Position numbers and translations under genes: made by a program
In this document: in pieces, positions 45,061 to 56,072 of the stretch
Layout: every line of letters starts with the position of its first letter
Position numbering within the stretch: the first letter of the stretch is position 1
The notes under the pieces: generated by a model
What the model was told of the DNA's origin: nothing
The model's input: only the letters and a program-made list of their open reading frames with translations
Databases searched by the model: none
Assembly (NCBI GenBank): GCA_948099385.1
Contig: CANUEZ040000105.1
Location: 2,615,001 to 2,679,000 of the forward strand
Reading direction: 5' to 3'
Length of the DNA stretch: 64,000 nucleotides
Source of the DNA: Fasciola hepatica
Taxonomy: Eukaryota > Platyhelminthes > Trematoda > Plagiorchiida > Fasciolidae

Positions 45061-48000
45061 TGCGCAAAGCAAACAACCATGATATACTCTACAAATATGT
45101 TTGACTACTCTTCCATGCGCACAACTGAACACTCTCGTACGTTGTACACAACTTGTTTTCCCATTTATACTCCTTTCCTACTTCCTCTTCCATTTTCATA
45201 CCCCACAGGTATCCCAGTCGAACGTGGCCGCTGCAGTCCCACTGATGGGAATCCTGGCTTTGTTCTCTCTTTGCCTTTTTCGACTAACTTCCGAGTCTCA
45301 CCGAATCCGCTACCACCAAATAATACTCTGCTTCTTCCTCGATGCCCATTGAAACTAGCCACGTTCAACATGCGAACCCTGATGTGCATAGGAAAACAGG
45401 TGGGTTTAGGTAGCATGCTTGAATCTTTTGCAATCGATGTATGTTGCGTTCAAGACTCCAGTTCTATAATTCGATTGACGCCCACATTTAATCTTTCTAT
45501 GAAGTTTCACTCACGCCTTACTGGGGACGATGATATCGCTGATTTTGGTATTGCCCTCAGTGAAAGAGCTGAAGGCGCGCTGCAAAATTGGATTCCAGGG
45601 GACAGTCGTTTATGCTCAATGAGACTCAGGGGTTCATGGAAAGTGAGCAGTCACCGCTCTGATAGACGCAATTTGTTTGTCGTTTCAGTGTATGCATCCA
45701 CCGATTGTAGTCCAGATGCAATCAAGGGTAACTTCTGCCAAAAGCTCCACGACCTCTCAAGTGAAGAGAACCGGATCGATATCGTGATTTTGACAGGACA
45801 CCTGAGTGCTAGAGTGGGTCGGCTGTCATCGAATGATGCACATTTAAGAGGCCCTTTTGGGCTGAATTCCTGTCGCTCGGAAAACGGGGAACGGTTGTTG
45901 GCCCTGTGCTCGGACCATCGCCTGTTCCTCGCCAGTACGAACTTCAGACGTTCTAATCGCCGCAAAGCCACGTGACGTCCGTCCCCTTTGAGACAACATT
46001 GTAACTAGATCGACCACACTGCTATTGTAACAAGGACGACAACACTCGACAGGATACTTGTACTTCACCGGCCAAACAAGTCAAGTCATGGAACATATAC
46101 AGTTGTTTATATAGGCCTTTTTCCAAACTGGGCGACACCAAGATTGCTATTGTCGCTGCTTGAGCGCGTTCTGTCCAGTTGCCTGTGGCCGATGGCTTGC
46201 TTCTCTTGACCGTCATTTCCCTCCGGTTGGTCCGACTGTCTCAGTCGACGGCTCGATCGGCAGCCCTTCACTTGAGCTACCTTGCTGGTTTCCGGAGATC
46301 CCGTTGCTTCCTCTCTGGTCGTCTGTATGCCTCCTTTTGCCTGCTTCGGGATGCCTCCGACATATTCGCCACCTGTTCTTTTGTCTGTGGCCCTCGTTTG
46401 GTTCGTTCGTTCGCCTTGATGTTCACGCCATTCCCTTCCCCCAGCATTCCCTGTTACACCATGAGTCACAAATGGCGGGGTTGCATACAAAATTGTCGCT
46501 CGTACTGGAGCATCTCCTTTGATTCCGACCATGCACAAGTTTGAACAAAGCTGTCCATGTGCTTCGGTCGGCGCTCCAAAAACGCATGCTGCAATGACGG
46601 TTAGATTGCGATAAGCTCTTCGATCCATCTCGCTTATCCGTCTTCCGAAACGCGCTAGCTCGAAAGCTAGATGTGGCCTCTCCTGATGACGTGAGCCAGT
46701 ACCGGTCGCTCATCAAGAACGCTTTGCATTCTGCTGGCCTAGTAAGTTGTGGCCTGTCTCGTTGTGCCGCGAAACTCGGGGTTTTTGCTGAATCGCTGCA
46801 TCTTCTCGACGCACGTCAATCGACGTCTGCTGGAAACGAGTATAACGCAGCACGTCTCGTAGGGACCGCAAAACCTGGTGGTCGCAACGCGCATCAAAGG
46901 TGGAACGCGCTGCCGCCACGGGAAATTCCCGTAAGCTATTCTATCTCATTCGAATCACCGGTGAGAAGCCTCTAGATGTGAGTAAAACAATCCGTGAGGC
47001 CGACGGTTCGCCGATTCGCAATCAGAAACGGCGTCTCGAACGATGGGCGAAGCACTTTCAGACATAGCTTAGCTGTCCCTCAGTGTTGGCCCCTTCCCGT
47101 AGCTCTTCCGGCACACGTCCAATGGTGTGTTTCGACAGATCCATCTACTGAGGTGGAGATCCGAAAGGAAACCCAGGTCTTAGGATGTTGCAAATCGTCC
47201 AGCTCCGGTGGCATCCCCCCAGCCCAATTTAAAGATGGTGGAGTGCAGCACGTTAGAGAACTTTGCGTTTGGTTCTTGAAAGTTTGGACTTCTGAGCAGG
47301 TTGCAACGTTGTGGAGGGAATTAATGGTTGTCCCCGTTTCTAAGAAGGGCTCGCGCAGTGACTGCGCTAACCATAGGGGCGAAAGCCTTATCCCAGTAGC
47401 GTCGAAGCTACTTGTGTCTGTCATACTTCACAAGTTGTACCGAACGCGTGAAGAGCAGACTGGCGAGTAGCAAACTGGGTTTCGCGTCAGTAGTGGAAGT
47501 ATCGATCAAATCTTCACTCTCCGACAACTGTTAGAGCACCATCACACCTTCAAAAGACCAGCGATCATCGTGTTCAGGGATATTCGCGCGGCCTTCAACT
47601 TCATCGATAGGACTGCACTATGGGACTGTTTGTTGAGAAATGGAGTACCTGAGAAATATGTTTCAGTCCCCAAAGAGTTGTACCGTCACACCTCAACCTC
47701 AGGTCGGGTGAGGGCCTACGGCCAACTTACGACCCCTTTTTGTCGTCTTCAGTTGAGTTCGACAAGGTTGCCCCATATCCCCATTTCACTTCCAATTTGT
47801 CATAGAGGATGTTCTACGGAATGCCTTATCTGGTCATCAACACAGTGGAGTTGAACTCCTTCAAGGGAACAGAATATCCCACTTGTAATATACCAATGAT
47901 ATCGCCTTGCTGAGTGATAACGCATAAAAAATGCAACATACTCTGGACAGCTTGGCGACTGAGATGCCCAGATATGGCATGCACTTTGCGTTTTCCAAGT

Positions 48001-51000
48001 CCATCGAACAGACAAACTTACTTCAGACGAGCCGGAACACTGATGTGACGCCAAATATTTATCATTTTCTCCGTTAACTGATGAACAGTGGCATCTGCTT
48101 GAACTCCTGTTTTGCCCAAACGACTGGCGATGCGTTTGACTAACAATCCTTGTTCCAGTCCATTCCACAACTCTTGAAAACGAGAACTAGCCGACAGATT
48201 TGCAGCCGCACGACGCATAGCAAAATGATGTGCTGTGTTAGACGGAGAGAGGAAGAATGGAGAATGAAATTAGAAACAGTACAAAGACCATCTCGGGGGT
48301 AAACGAGGGTCGTAAACATTTAGAATATATCGTCGAAATGAACGCAAAGCAATAGCACATTTCCAAGTTTCACCATGACTTCGAAACAAAACTTGCGTAA
48401 GGAATACATTTGGAGGGAACAGAGTCTGTCAGAGTTGATGTCAAGCCAAAGAAGTGGAATGTCAAATACCGAAAGTTACAACAATCACACGTTTCTACCT
48501 GACAACTTTTCTCCGTAACAGTTGTCACAAATGACAAGAATAATCTGGACTAAAAGCGAAACGCGTTCTGTCACAATAAAGAGCATGGGATCAAAAGATG
48601 ACAGGTAAAATAAAACTGACTGGCAGAAAAAAACTAATCCTCAGATCTATTGGGACTTGATGTAAAGTTCGTTGGGCCTAGGGAGTAAAGATAAGAGAAA
48701 AAAACACTTGTCTGTTGCTTAAACTGTATACAACCGTTCACTTTCACCACCGCAGAGTGAGCGAACAGTGCGAGGTAAGCTGGAGAGATAAAAGACAGGC
48801 TCACACTAACATGATAGTGCAGCTTGATTAGCCCTATAGAAGGGAAGCAATCCAACCCATAAACACCCAAAGGAAGTGGGCCCGATCGCACACTCACTCC
48901 ATGTTATCACCAAAGCTGAGAAATACATCGGAGATAATGATGGTTACTGTGTTCATTAGATGTCTTTAAAGGCATCCCATAGGGAATTCCTAATGCGGGT
49001 GCTTCGGCTGAAGTATGAAATTGAAAGCCCTGTGTCTGAGAGCTTGCGAGCCACTGCCTGATAGTAAACGGTTCTACCGTTATTCGTAGCAACACAAACG
49101 CCTTACCCAATGGTGCTTCAGTTGACCTACGACTCCAAGTCACAAGACCATAGTTACGGGCTACCATTCAAAGTGCAGTGAAACTTTGAGATCATGTGGT
49201 ATGCCCCATGCACTGCAGTTATGTGCAACCGTGGAATGAAGAGATGTCAAAAACACTGACAACCCATTTGAGTGAGCTGGATGGCTCCGAACCACCCGAA
49301 ACAGGATATAAATACCACTACGGTGACCGCCGTAACTGCCTTTCCGACCACGACGATACGTTAGTAAATCTGGAAGCACTTACTCGCCCACAAACGAGCG
49401 CAGATTTCGCGGTCTGCCTTACCACTGATCGGGTTAATGCTTCAAAGAAGGGATTAAACTGAGATTCCCTATTTCTAAATGTATCACAACAAAAAAAACC
49501 AACGAACAACCCATAGTATGGGTATTTCCTTCACAAAGCTTTGGTAGCAATCTATTATTAGGAAAAACTATGCGTTTACTGCTTTCTTGATCTAGATTCC
49601 AAAGGTCCAACTATCGACTAACGTTGAAACTAATAGCAACAAACCATCAGTCATGGAAAGCTTTTGTCACTTCCGATGAGATGCTTTTTTCGAACTGAAA
49701 ATGCATAGTCAGAATCTGCTTTATGATACCAAGAGAATTTGTTCATATTCGTTCTCCTAATGGAAGGTTCACATTCTAAAAATTCTATACATTTCCCTTC
49801 TACTCTCGCCGTTTTTCGCGAACGGTTCTGCAACACAACAGGAAGGCCATAACCAAAAAAACAAAAAGAAACATTTGATCCTAACCAAGTACAGATAGAA
49901 ATTAAGTAACGAGACCTAAGACGTAAACATCAGCGAGTCATCGAATCACTCACCGGAATCAGCTATGGCATTTGCAGACCACTCGCCCGAGGCAGACATC
50001 AGAATCAGTGTGATCAAACGTTGCACATCCGACCAGCACGGAGCACGAAACAGGCGAGACCAGAGCTCAAAAAAACTTGGTATCTTAGACTCTAGACAAT
50101 AGCCGGATAAATGAACTGAAGTGACTGCCTCTGACGTATCCGGCCTCGTTGACCCGGGTAATTTGGGGGTCACGTGTGGTGTGACGTGTAGACCACCTGT
50201 GTGTAAGTCGATTGCTTGATCCATTTCGGAATAGGTCAATCCGTCCGCACCGAGCCTGCCGAGTGCACGTTGTGTGTGTGTATGTGTACAAATGTGCAAC
50301 AGACAGGAATACAAAACCCATGATGGACGGCAGAACGCAAAGGTCGGTTTTGAGGATATCTAACATGAAAATCGGCATGTCCCGCATGTGTATTGTTATG
50401 TGCGTCTCTATTATCAAAAAAATCCCGTCTCCAGACTCTTGCAGTGAGAACTACAGTCTGAGGAGCAAACACAAAAGTGATATGCACTGTAAACCATCAT
50501 GGACTGCATATTTTTGTTTGATTTACTCCACTTTTATTACACAGTAGTACATTATTTCAGGGAGGAGTTCGCGGCCAATCGGGGAAGTGACCAGCGACGG
50601 TGCGAGGCTTCAAATCCCAGACAGAAGCTCTTCATGATAACCGTTTGACCACTGCCGGTCAGAATAGCTTAAAATCCAATTCGTTTCAGTCAATTACTCA
50701 CTCCAAATAAGGCGCTGTGTGTTAACCTGACATCACTTCTGTTTTGATGACTTCATCAATTTGGTTTACACAAGTGGAGACAATTAAAGGCGGAGTTTCA
50801 GCCGAACTACTCAACATTGATGGTAACGACTGTGCATCAGAGTTGCAAAAGTGCAGTCCAAATGTGTTCGCTATGCTAACAAAGACTGATGTAGTTTTTC
50901 TTAACTGGCTTTCAGTTGTGATCAAAAAACATTTGTTATTAAAAAATAGAAAGGACGTGATTTGATGTTTCATGTTGTGAAATTCCTCATAGTGCAGCAG

Positions 51001-51797
51001 TTGTGGGCTAAACAGTGTTGTATTAATCGTATGTCGAATGTACGGCAAGTAACTGTACTCCATCTCAATTCAATCAGTTCAGTCAGCGACGTTTGCATAT
51101 TTCCTGATAAACAAACACAACAGTACAGTTGTAGAGTGAAAAAAGTACGGATGTAAATGGATAGTTACAGTTTGCGTGAAAAAATGCAACTATTCGTCAG
51201 TAGGCAAATGTGACACACCTTGGGAATAGTTCACAGAACAATGGAACGTATTGGAGTAATTCTTGATGTAAATCACCAAGGTCTGCAAGACCATGGAAGT
51301 AGACTAAATCGTTTGTGGGAGCTTCGTTCAACTGTACCGGACATCCGCTGGCTATTCAGAAAAGAATTAAGAAAGGGAAAGGTCTTGAATTTAATTACAA
51401 ACCAGTGATGAATAATGCAATTTACCCGGCTACCGACGAACAACCAAATTATGCACAAATAAATAACCCTTTCTGTCAGTATACTACATTTATTTGATGT
51501 TAACCATCCGTATTTCATAAACATGCTAACAACTTGATTAAAGCCAGTATCCGTGTAATAACTGACCCCGGCTGGCCTCATATATATATCGCCGTTGCTA
51601 CCAGATGATTTAACGGTTGCCCACTAATGACTGTCTGACTTTGAATGCAATAGGTTTTATCCTATTTGACTACGAACCACTGCTGGATTGACCTCAGCTG
51701 GTCGATGCTCACATAACCAAAGATCGACTATTTGTTACCTCTTTTTGCAGGGAATCGCCACTAACGGGTCATCGGAATTGAAATTCACGCTATCTAT

Positions 51798-51868
<71 letters not shown>

Positions 51869-54800
51869 GGGTTGTGTCGAAACTGAGGCAAACGGGTGTC
51901 CGATTGGCACATTCTGTGGTCGCACACAACAGCATTAACGTAGAACTACATCATTTTATATGCATGCGGAATAGAAAGCAGTGGCGAGGTTTCAGGGCAA
52001 TAACCCTTGTGGTCTCCCTGCCTGTGGTGAACAAATATAATGAAAATGCATACGAAACCGTATTTTTCGCCAATACCGGGAGGCCGAAAATATGACGCAA
52101 TTTGAGTCTCTGAGGCAAAATGGAACAAGATTTTTGTGCACTGAAATAATCCAAATGTTATTGAGAACATAATGTTCACACATGATACTAAACATTTGGT
52201 ATACCTTCATTATTTAGGATTTTTCACAGTACCATCGACTTGGAGTCTACCATGTTGGTGAGTAAATATTCTTCTATCTTATGCTCTAACACATGTTGCA
52301 CTTTTGATTATATTGGCTACTGTGTAGGTAGCCCTTTGACTACTCTCTTTAGTCCAGATATTTACACAATTAATTTTAAATCTGCGATAGTAGAGGGTAA
52401 TTGTATGGACTGGACATTGAAGTTGCACATACATTTATAAGTCTTACACTGAATAATGAACAGACAAATCGTTTTGCGTGACTTTATTTATTCACCTCTC
52501 GAAAAGCACAGCATGAAGCGTGTTCCTGGAAAACAATTACTCACCCACATGACTTCTTTTCGTTGAATTCGGCGAGGTTTTCAGTCATAACAGTCATAAC
52601 ATTCAAGGCATTCCTAACTGAAGTACACCAGCAAATTTAAACATTTTATTCCGACCCAAATCACTAATATTGGTATGTGTGATATGTCAGCATCCGACGG
52701 GTTCAATTTTCGGAAAAATCAACGACTCACGGTATACCAAATATTCACAGGAAAAACAAGTTTATCGTCCAAATGGCAGGCCTCGTGATTTCGATCCCCT
52801 GACTAAATCACTCTGCATCCTACTTTGTTGCTCTTACAACAAAGCCTTCCTATCTCGTGATAGCCGCATTGAAAATTGTCTCTTTTTTGTGCTCAACGGG
52901 GAGTGAGTGTACCTGGGATTTCCGGCACTGATTTTTGAGCGTATTGCAAAAAAATCGTCCTATTCATTCAATCTGCTAGGTTTTCTACCTGTCAACGGTG
53001 TACCTGCGGTAGATCTTTCGTTATTCCATTGATGACTGATGGCCCAAGTTGCAATAAAACTGAGCAAGATGTCACAGAAGACACACTAACGGGCCTTTTC
53101 AATTTTACTTTGAACCCCGCGTTACGGAGATGCTAAGAAAATTCAGTTTTGGTGGATCTTTCATCCCTATCTCGATAGCAATATAAGCAATTAACGAAAC
53201 GCGCTCGACTGATCTTGGTGTCAACGCTCACACTGATGCGAACTGGAATTACCATTTTTCGGAATGTCTGACAGTTATTGTTAAGGAGCAATTCTGTTGC
53301 ACATATAAGTTGAAATTTCCAAATTACGAAAGAATTTCTCTCAACTTCGTCACACAAGCACAATCATGAAAATTATACTTGCCGAAAAAACGGTTCAACC
53401 AAATCTAAATATAACCTAGGATAATTTACGTCATCCTTCTGATCACTTTTATTAAATTTCATAACTTCTCACATTTCAGCTTACTTAGCTCAGAGCCTTT
53501 ATATATATATATATATATATAGGTAGATAGATAGATATATGTATAGATAGATAGATAGGTAGGTAGATAGAGAGAGGCAGGCAGACAGACAAAGAAGTCA
53601 AAGAAAAACCTGAACGGTGCAAAAATATAACTGACCTTCAGTCATGGTGAATGGTTCTCGACGGCACTCCATTGGGATATCGTACAGCTGCAAACAGGGA
53701 AGACAGGAGATATCTTCCGTATTCTGTTGCTGTTCTTGTAATACCTTATCTGTAATATGATGCATAGAACAAACAGGTTACAAAAATGACCAGAACAGGA
53801 TCCAGTGGCAGATAAGAAATCCTCATTTCGAGACAACACGCAGACTATGGGAATAACTGAGTCAAAATCTAAGCCACGAGTTTTATCAGATCTATCTACT
53901 CGATGGATGGATTCATTCAGTCAAGTGACTAACTGAAGTAGCCAGAGAATCTGCCCGTTTTTGTGAACATCTAGTGCTTTAACTTGCTATCCGAATCATA
54001 ATTTCGTTCATGTATTTCTGTCTTCTACTGATCGACGGGAGAAAAGCCACCGCAACTCACTGAACTGCTTACATCGAATCTGGGCCAATTCAACAAAATC
54101 AAGAGATCCAAAACAGATAACTCAATGACAACGAAAATTTCCATCAGTTGAGACAGTAACTCACTTTTTGAGATCCATTGTTCTTTTTCTTCAGGCGAAA
54201 CCTTGGATACGATTTCTGACTGGAATGCAGCATCGTGTTTAGACTGTTCTTCCTGCCAAGTACTATCTGGGCGCATATTGGTCAGCAGACGATGTGGATT
54301 ACCCTGTACGAGTAGATAAAATGTGAAACACGCGAATCCTGATCGAGAATCACAAGACTGTTTCGAAACGTCTAATGGAAAACATCTGTTATTTATTGAT
54401 AACACAGATGCGGAAGACGTCTTCCCATTCTGAGCAACGTTGGTGGTGCAATGTGCCGTGTCACTATGAGCTATCATAGTTTTTACACCGCACCCACGCG
54501 AGAAAAAATCAACATCCTCGTCACTAAACTTCTATACAAGGTGATTATCTGTCACCTGGAACAGAATGAATATGAATCAATATGACGCATCACGGTTTGT
54601 GTACGTGTGAGTATGATATTGTTAAGGCCATTTATGCGCGGGTCCTTCGCTGCTCTCATGCGTTTTCATCCTTCTGTCCACTATGAAATGAAGCGCAAAG
54701 AGATGAAGTCAATTTTTATAATGTACCATTACACCGAACCCGTCTACTTCGCATTTCACATTCGCTGTGATGCACATTCGTTGGTCAGAAAGTTTGGTCT

Positions 54801-56072
54801 GCTTTCAATTAGGTTGCGAAATGAAGTGCTTGAAAGTACATTTTCCATCTTAGCATATATAGATAGATGTATATAGATGTGAAGAAAAAATCATGTAAGC
54901 ATACGGGCTGAATTCTACCCGGTTGCTCGGACCGAAGTAGAAAATCAACTTAAGGGACACTACGTCAAGCCTTTGGCAGGATTATCTAACCTACAAGGCA
55001 GCAGCAGGACGTTATGAAGATCTCGCAATCCTCTGGGAGCCGAAAACAGTTCAGCTAAAATGCCTACTCCATGGCAATACACATCCTAGGTGCCCAATAC
55101 ACCCTTCTACCACGATACCAGGGAGCACAATTTTGTACGCTTTATATGCCGCCCGTGGTTAGTTTGGAAACAGGTTGTAGCCACTTTCCCTAGACTGACT
55201 GGCAGTCAGTGGAATTGGTGGAGAGTGCCGAGCATCCGCGTTCGTGCTGATAGTTTGGTGGGAACATCTCCACCACGAGAAGGCAGTGAGTAGAACCTCC
55301 TCAGAAGAGGCTGCCTAAGAAGAACACTCACTTGGGGGCACTTTAAGAAGCGCTGAGGATGAGTAGTCGTCTCGAAGCCTGAGACACTCACGTCCGAACA
55401 TACCCTTATTTGGAATACTTCCTAAGAAGAATTTATTAAATAGCACTACTGGCAGGACAAAAGTAATGTGTGATCTTCTGCACAACAGTTTTCCCACCGA
55501 AGAGACGAAATCTATTTCTGTTCATCAGACACGAGATTCTGCAAGGTGGCTACGACAGACATTTTACACGACAATAGTTTTAGCTACACAGCATCGAGTA
55601 CGATAATTGATAAGCCAATAAACAATCTTTGCTCAGAGCTAACACACAGACTTGGCATTAGGAAAACGTAGTTTACATGTAAGTACTTTTGCTTGGCTGA
55701 CTGTCCTTCGGACTCCACCTTTCACACACAAACCTCAGATCATACAGGAAGACACGTGAATAAACAACTCAGTAATTCGGATCAGCCTAGACACATAAAT
55801 GAATCGTGCATTAGCATAAACGTGACAAAAGACAACATACCAATAAGTATTTCTGCATCATATCCAACAGCAGGTTTGGATTCGATTTCCAATCTTTGTT
55901 AAATCGATCAATCAAGGCTCGAATGTGCAGTGCTTCTTCCAAATCCACTTCGTGATTGACTGCATGTGACAAACCCATGATCAGATTCAATCCAAATTGA
56001 GCGGATTCGTGTCGCACTGCCAACTCGTACTGATGCAACACTGCTTCGATACGAGCCTCGGGAATCCCGTTC
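40578..56072 (-). CDS. PITRM1: Presequence protease (PreP/PITRM1), 3' part of gene
   Basis: Nine clear exons (56072-55841, 54303-54165, 53749-53636, 50255-49954, 48232-48022, 44590-44369, 43205-43152, 42205-42137, 41540-41426) and a terminal exon (40832-40578) read as one M16C metallopeptidase with matching splice phases; one more (52617-52545) is a candidate. The order follows the animal family from about the end of the first catalytic half to the C-terminus. The enzyme degrades mitochondrial targeting peptides and other short peptides in the matrix. The zinc site HxxEH lies in N-terminal exons not seen here. The gene spans more than 15 kb because introns hold transposons. Assignment is by protein pattern, not search. 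Confidence 0.88.
41426..41540 (-). CDS. PITRM1: PITRM1 exon
   Basis: DPNALRTVNVFENALDWAE, then DVNEAKLAVFQE; acceptor AAATTCAG, donor GTGAGT. The DPN...T...F..A.DW and D.NEAKL.VF pattern is characteristic of the C-terminal M16 domain. Confidence 0.9.
41731..41806 (-). repeat. tRNA-like SINE fragment (TGC anticodon)
   Basis: The minus strand has A-box-like GGATAGTCTAACGAG, loop CTTGCAA and B box GAGTTCGAGTCCC within a PITRM1 intron. The acceptor ends do not pair. Confidence 0.5.
42137..42205 (-). CDS. PITRM1: PITRM1 exon (EKGGAYGG)
   Basis: 69 bp encoding EKGGAYGGRAITRPESMLLFSY; acceptor TTCGATAG, donor GTAGGT. R-E-K-G-G-A-Y-G-G is the strongest signature of the M16C C-terminal half. Confidence 0.92.
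42206..43151 (-). other. PITRM1 intron with tRNA-like SINE
   Basis: No exon seen. Around 42810-42895 the minus strand carries A-box- and B-box-like motifs (GGTAGTCTAGTGGACTAGG, GGTTTGAATTCC), so another tRNA-derived SINE fragment is likely. Confidence 0.5.
43152..43205 (-). CDS. PITRM1: PITRM1 exon
   Basis: 54 bp encoding YRVLSHLLTSKFLHREI; acceptor TTTCTTAG, donor GTAGGT; phase 2 at both ends. The L-x-x-L-L-T-x-K-F-L-H-x-E-I-R pattern directly precedes the EKGGAYGG exon. Confidence 0.9.
43375..43405. repeat. (TTA)n microsatellite
   Basis: Nine or so TTA triplets within an intron. Confidence 0.9.
44369..44590 (-). CDS. PITRM1: PITRM1 exon
   Basis: 222 bp, FSLHGEPDGLKVGLDYLQQF to YDSSDYA. 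The SYFVMPYTVHYVAKALPAPAY segment corresponds to the family's beta strand and loop before the C-terminal peptidase-like fold. Phase 2 at both ends. Confidence 0.88.
45013..45057. repeat. (AT)n microsatellite
   Basis: TA repeat just upstream of the plus-strand LINE. Confidence 0.95.
45079..48010 (+). pseudogene. LINE in PITRM1 intron (endonuclease and RT)
   Basis: 45079-45975 is open: a Pro-rich leader, then an APE endonuclease (LATFNMRTLMCIGKQ, WIPGDSRLCSMRL, FVVSVYASTDCS, GHLSARVGRLS, LLALCSDHRLFLASTNF). The usual GDFNAQ block has H for D. It resumes after the solo LTR with WRGCIQNCRSYW and continues in broken frames through the linker and RT: FKDGGVQHVRELCV, NHRGESLIPVASKLL, FRDIRAAFNFIDRTALWDCLLRNGVPEKY, then a YTNDIALLSD box. 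The 3' end (C-terminal tail) is missing. It is dead. Confidence 0.85.
46026..46458 (-). repeat. Solo LTR inserted in LINE
   Basis: The 433-bp segment has 10-bp inverted ends (TGTAACAAGG / TGTAACAGGG) and sits between LINE codons that join perfectly without it. It is flanked by CTAT (46022-46025) and CCAT (46459-46462), a 4-bp duplication with one change. On the minus strand a TATATAAA box lies about 350 bp from the start (46107-46114), as in a retrotransposon LTR. A 173-codon minus ORF crosses it but is chance. Confidence 0.8.
48022..48232 (-). CDS. PITRM1: PITRM1 exon
   Basis: 211 bp: HHFAMRRAAANLSASSRFQE, then WNGLEQGLLVKRIASRL, to ISVPARL. It follows the family pattern G-H-x-x-A-x-x-R-A...E-x-x-x-G-L-x-Q. 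Acceptor TAACACAG, donor GTAAGT at 48021. The LINE's truncated end lies within about 15 bp of the donor. Confidence 0.88.
48233..49953 (-). other. PITRM1 intron
   Basis: No exon or named repeat recognised. Short ORFs on both strands lack splice context. Confidence 0.5.
49954..50255 (-). CDS. PITRM1: PITRM1 exon
   Basis: 302 bp: LGADGLTYSEMDQAIDLHTG, then GLHVTPHVTP, FFELWSRLFRAP, LILMSASGEWSANAIADS. The x-L-x-T-G-G-x-x-x-x-P-H sequence and LWS...F are typical of the central half of M16C enzymes. Phases 1 and 1, matching both neighbours. Confidence 0.88.
50256..52544 (-). other. PITRM1 intron with AT microsatellite
   Basis: Holds an (AT)n run at 51803-51867. Plus-strand ORFs at 50744-50965 and 51220-51408 look somewhat protein-like but have no recognised domain. 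Confidence 0.45.
51803..51867. repeat. (AT)n microsatellite
   Basis: About 65 bp of TA. Confidence 0.95.
52545..52617 (-). CDS. PITRM1: Candidate PITRM1 exon
   Basis: 73 bp between TACTTCAG and GTGAGT, encoding RNALNVMTVMTENLAEFNEK and a few more residues. It takes two bases at the start and leaves two at the end, which is exactly what the clear exons on either side require. The sequence is not convincingly like the family here, where a YFRA...LPEEL-type segment is expected, and some residues would be missing. It may be a real divergent exon or chance. Confidence 0.4.
53498..53580. repeat. (AT)n / (GATA)n microsatellite
   Basis: AT run followed by imperfect GATA and GAGA units, close to the exon at 53636. 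Confidence 0.92.
53636..53749 (-). CDS. PITRM1: PITRM1 exon
   Basis: 114 bp: KVLQEQQQNTEDISCLPCLQ, then LYDIPMECRREPFTMTE. The D-x-S-C-L-P-x-L-x-x-x-D-I-P pattern is diagnostic of the M16C-associated domain. Confidence 0.9.
54165..54303 (-). CDS. PITRM1: PITRM1 exon
   Basis: 139 bp: GNPHRLLTNMRPDSTWQEEQ, then KVSPEEKEQWISK. The N-x-H-R-L-x-x-x-M-x-P-D and L/V-S-P-E-x-x-x pattern continues the first-half C-terminal helix. Confidence 0.9.
54304..55840 (-). other. PITRM1 intron
   Basis: No repeat family recognised. The plus ORF at 54607-54876 has no domain. Confidence 0.5.
55841..56072 (-). CDS. PITRM1: PITRM1 exon
   Basis: 232 bp: NGIPEARIEAVLHQYELAVR, HESAQFGLNLIMGLSHAVNH, LEEALHIRALIDRFN and NPNLLLDMMQKYLL. 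The R-I-E-A-x-L-H-x-x-E-x-x-x-x-H-x-S-x-x-F-G-L pattern is characteristic of PreP. Acceptor AACATAG, donor GTATGT. It is the most N-terminal exon recognised. Confidence 0.9.

Noticed and set aside
46107..46628. 173-codon minus ORF resembling a basic gag
   Set aside because: It covers the solo LTR and adjoining antisense LINE; the LTR structure explains it.
50744..50965. Plus-strand ORF inside the PITRM1 intron as a nested gene exon
   Set aside because: Somewhat protein-like, but no recognised family and no clear splice partner.
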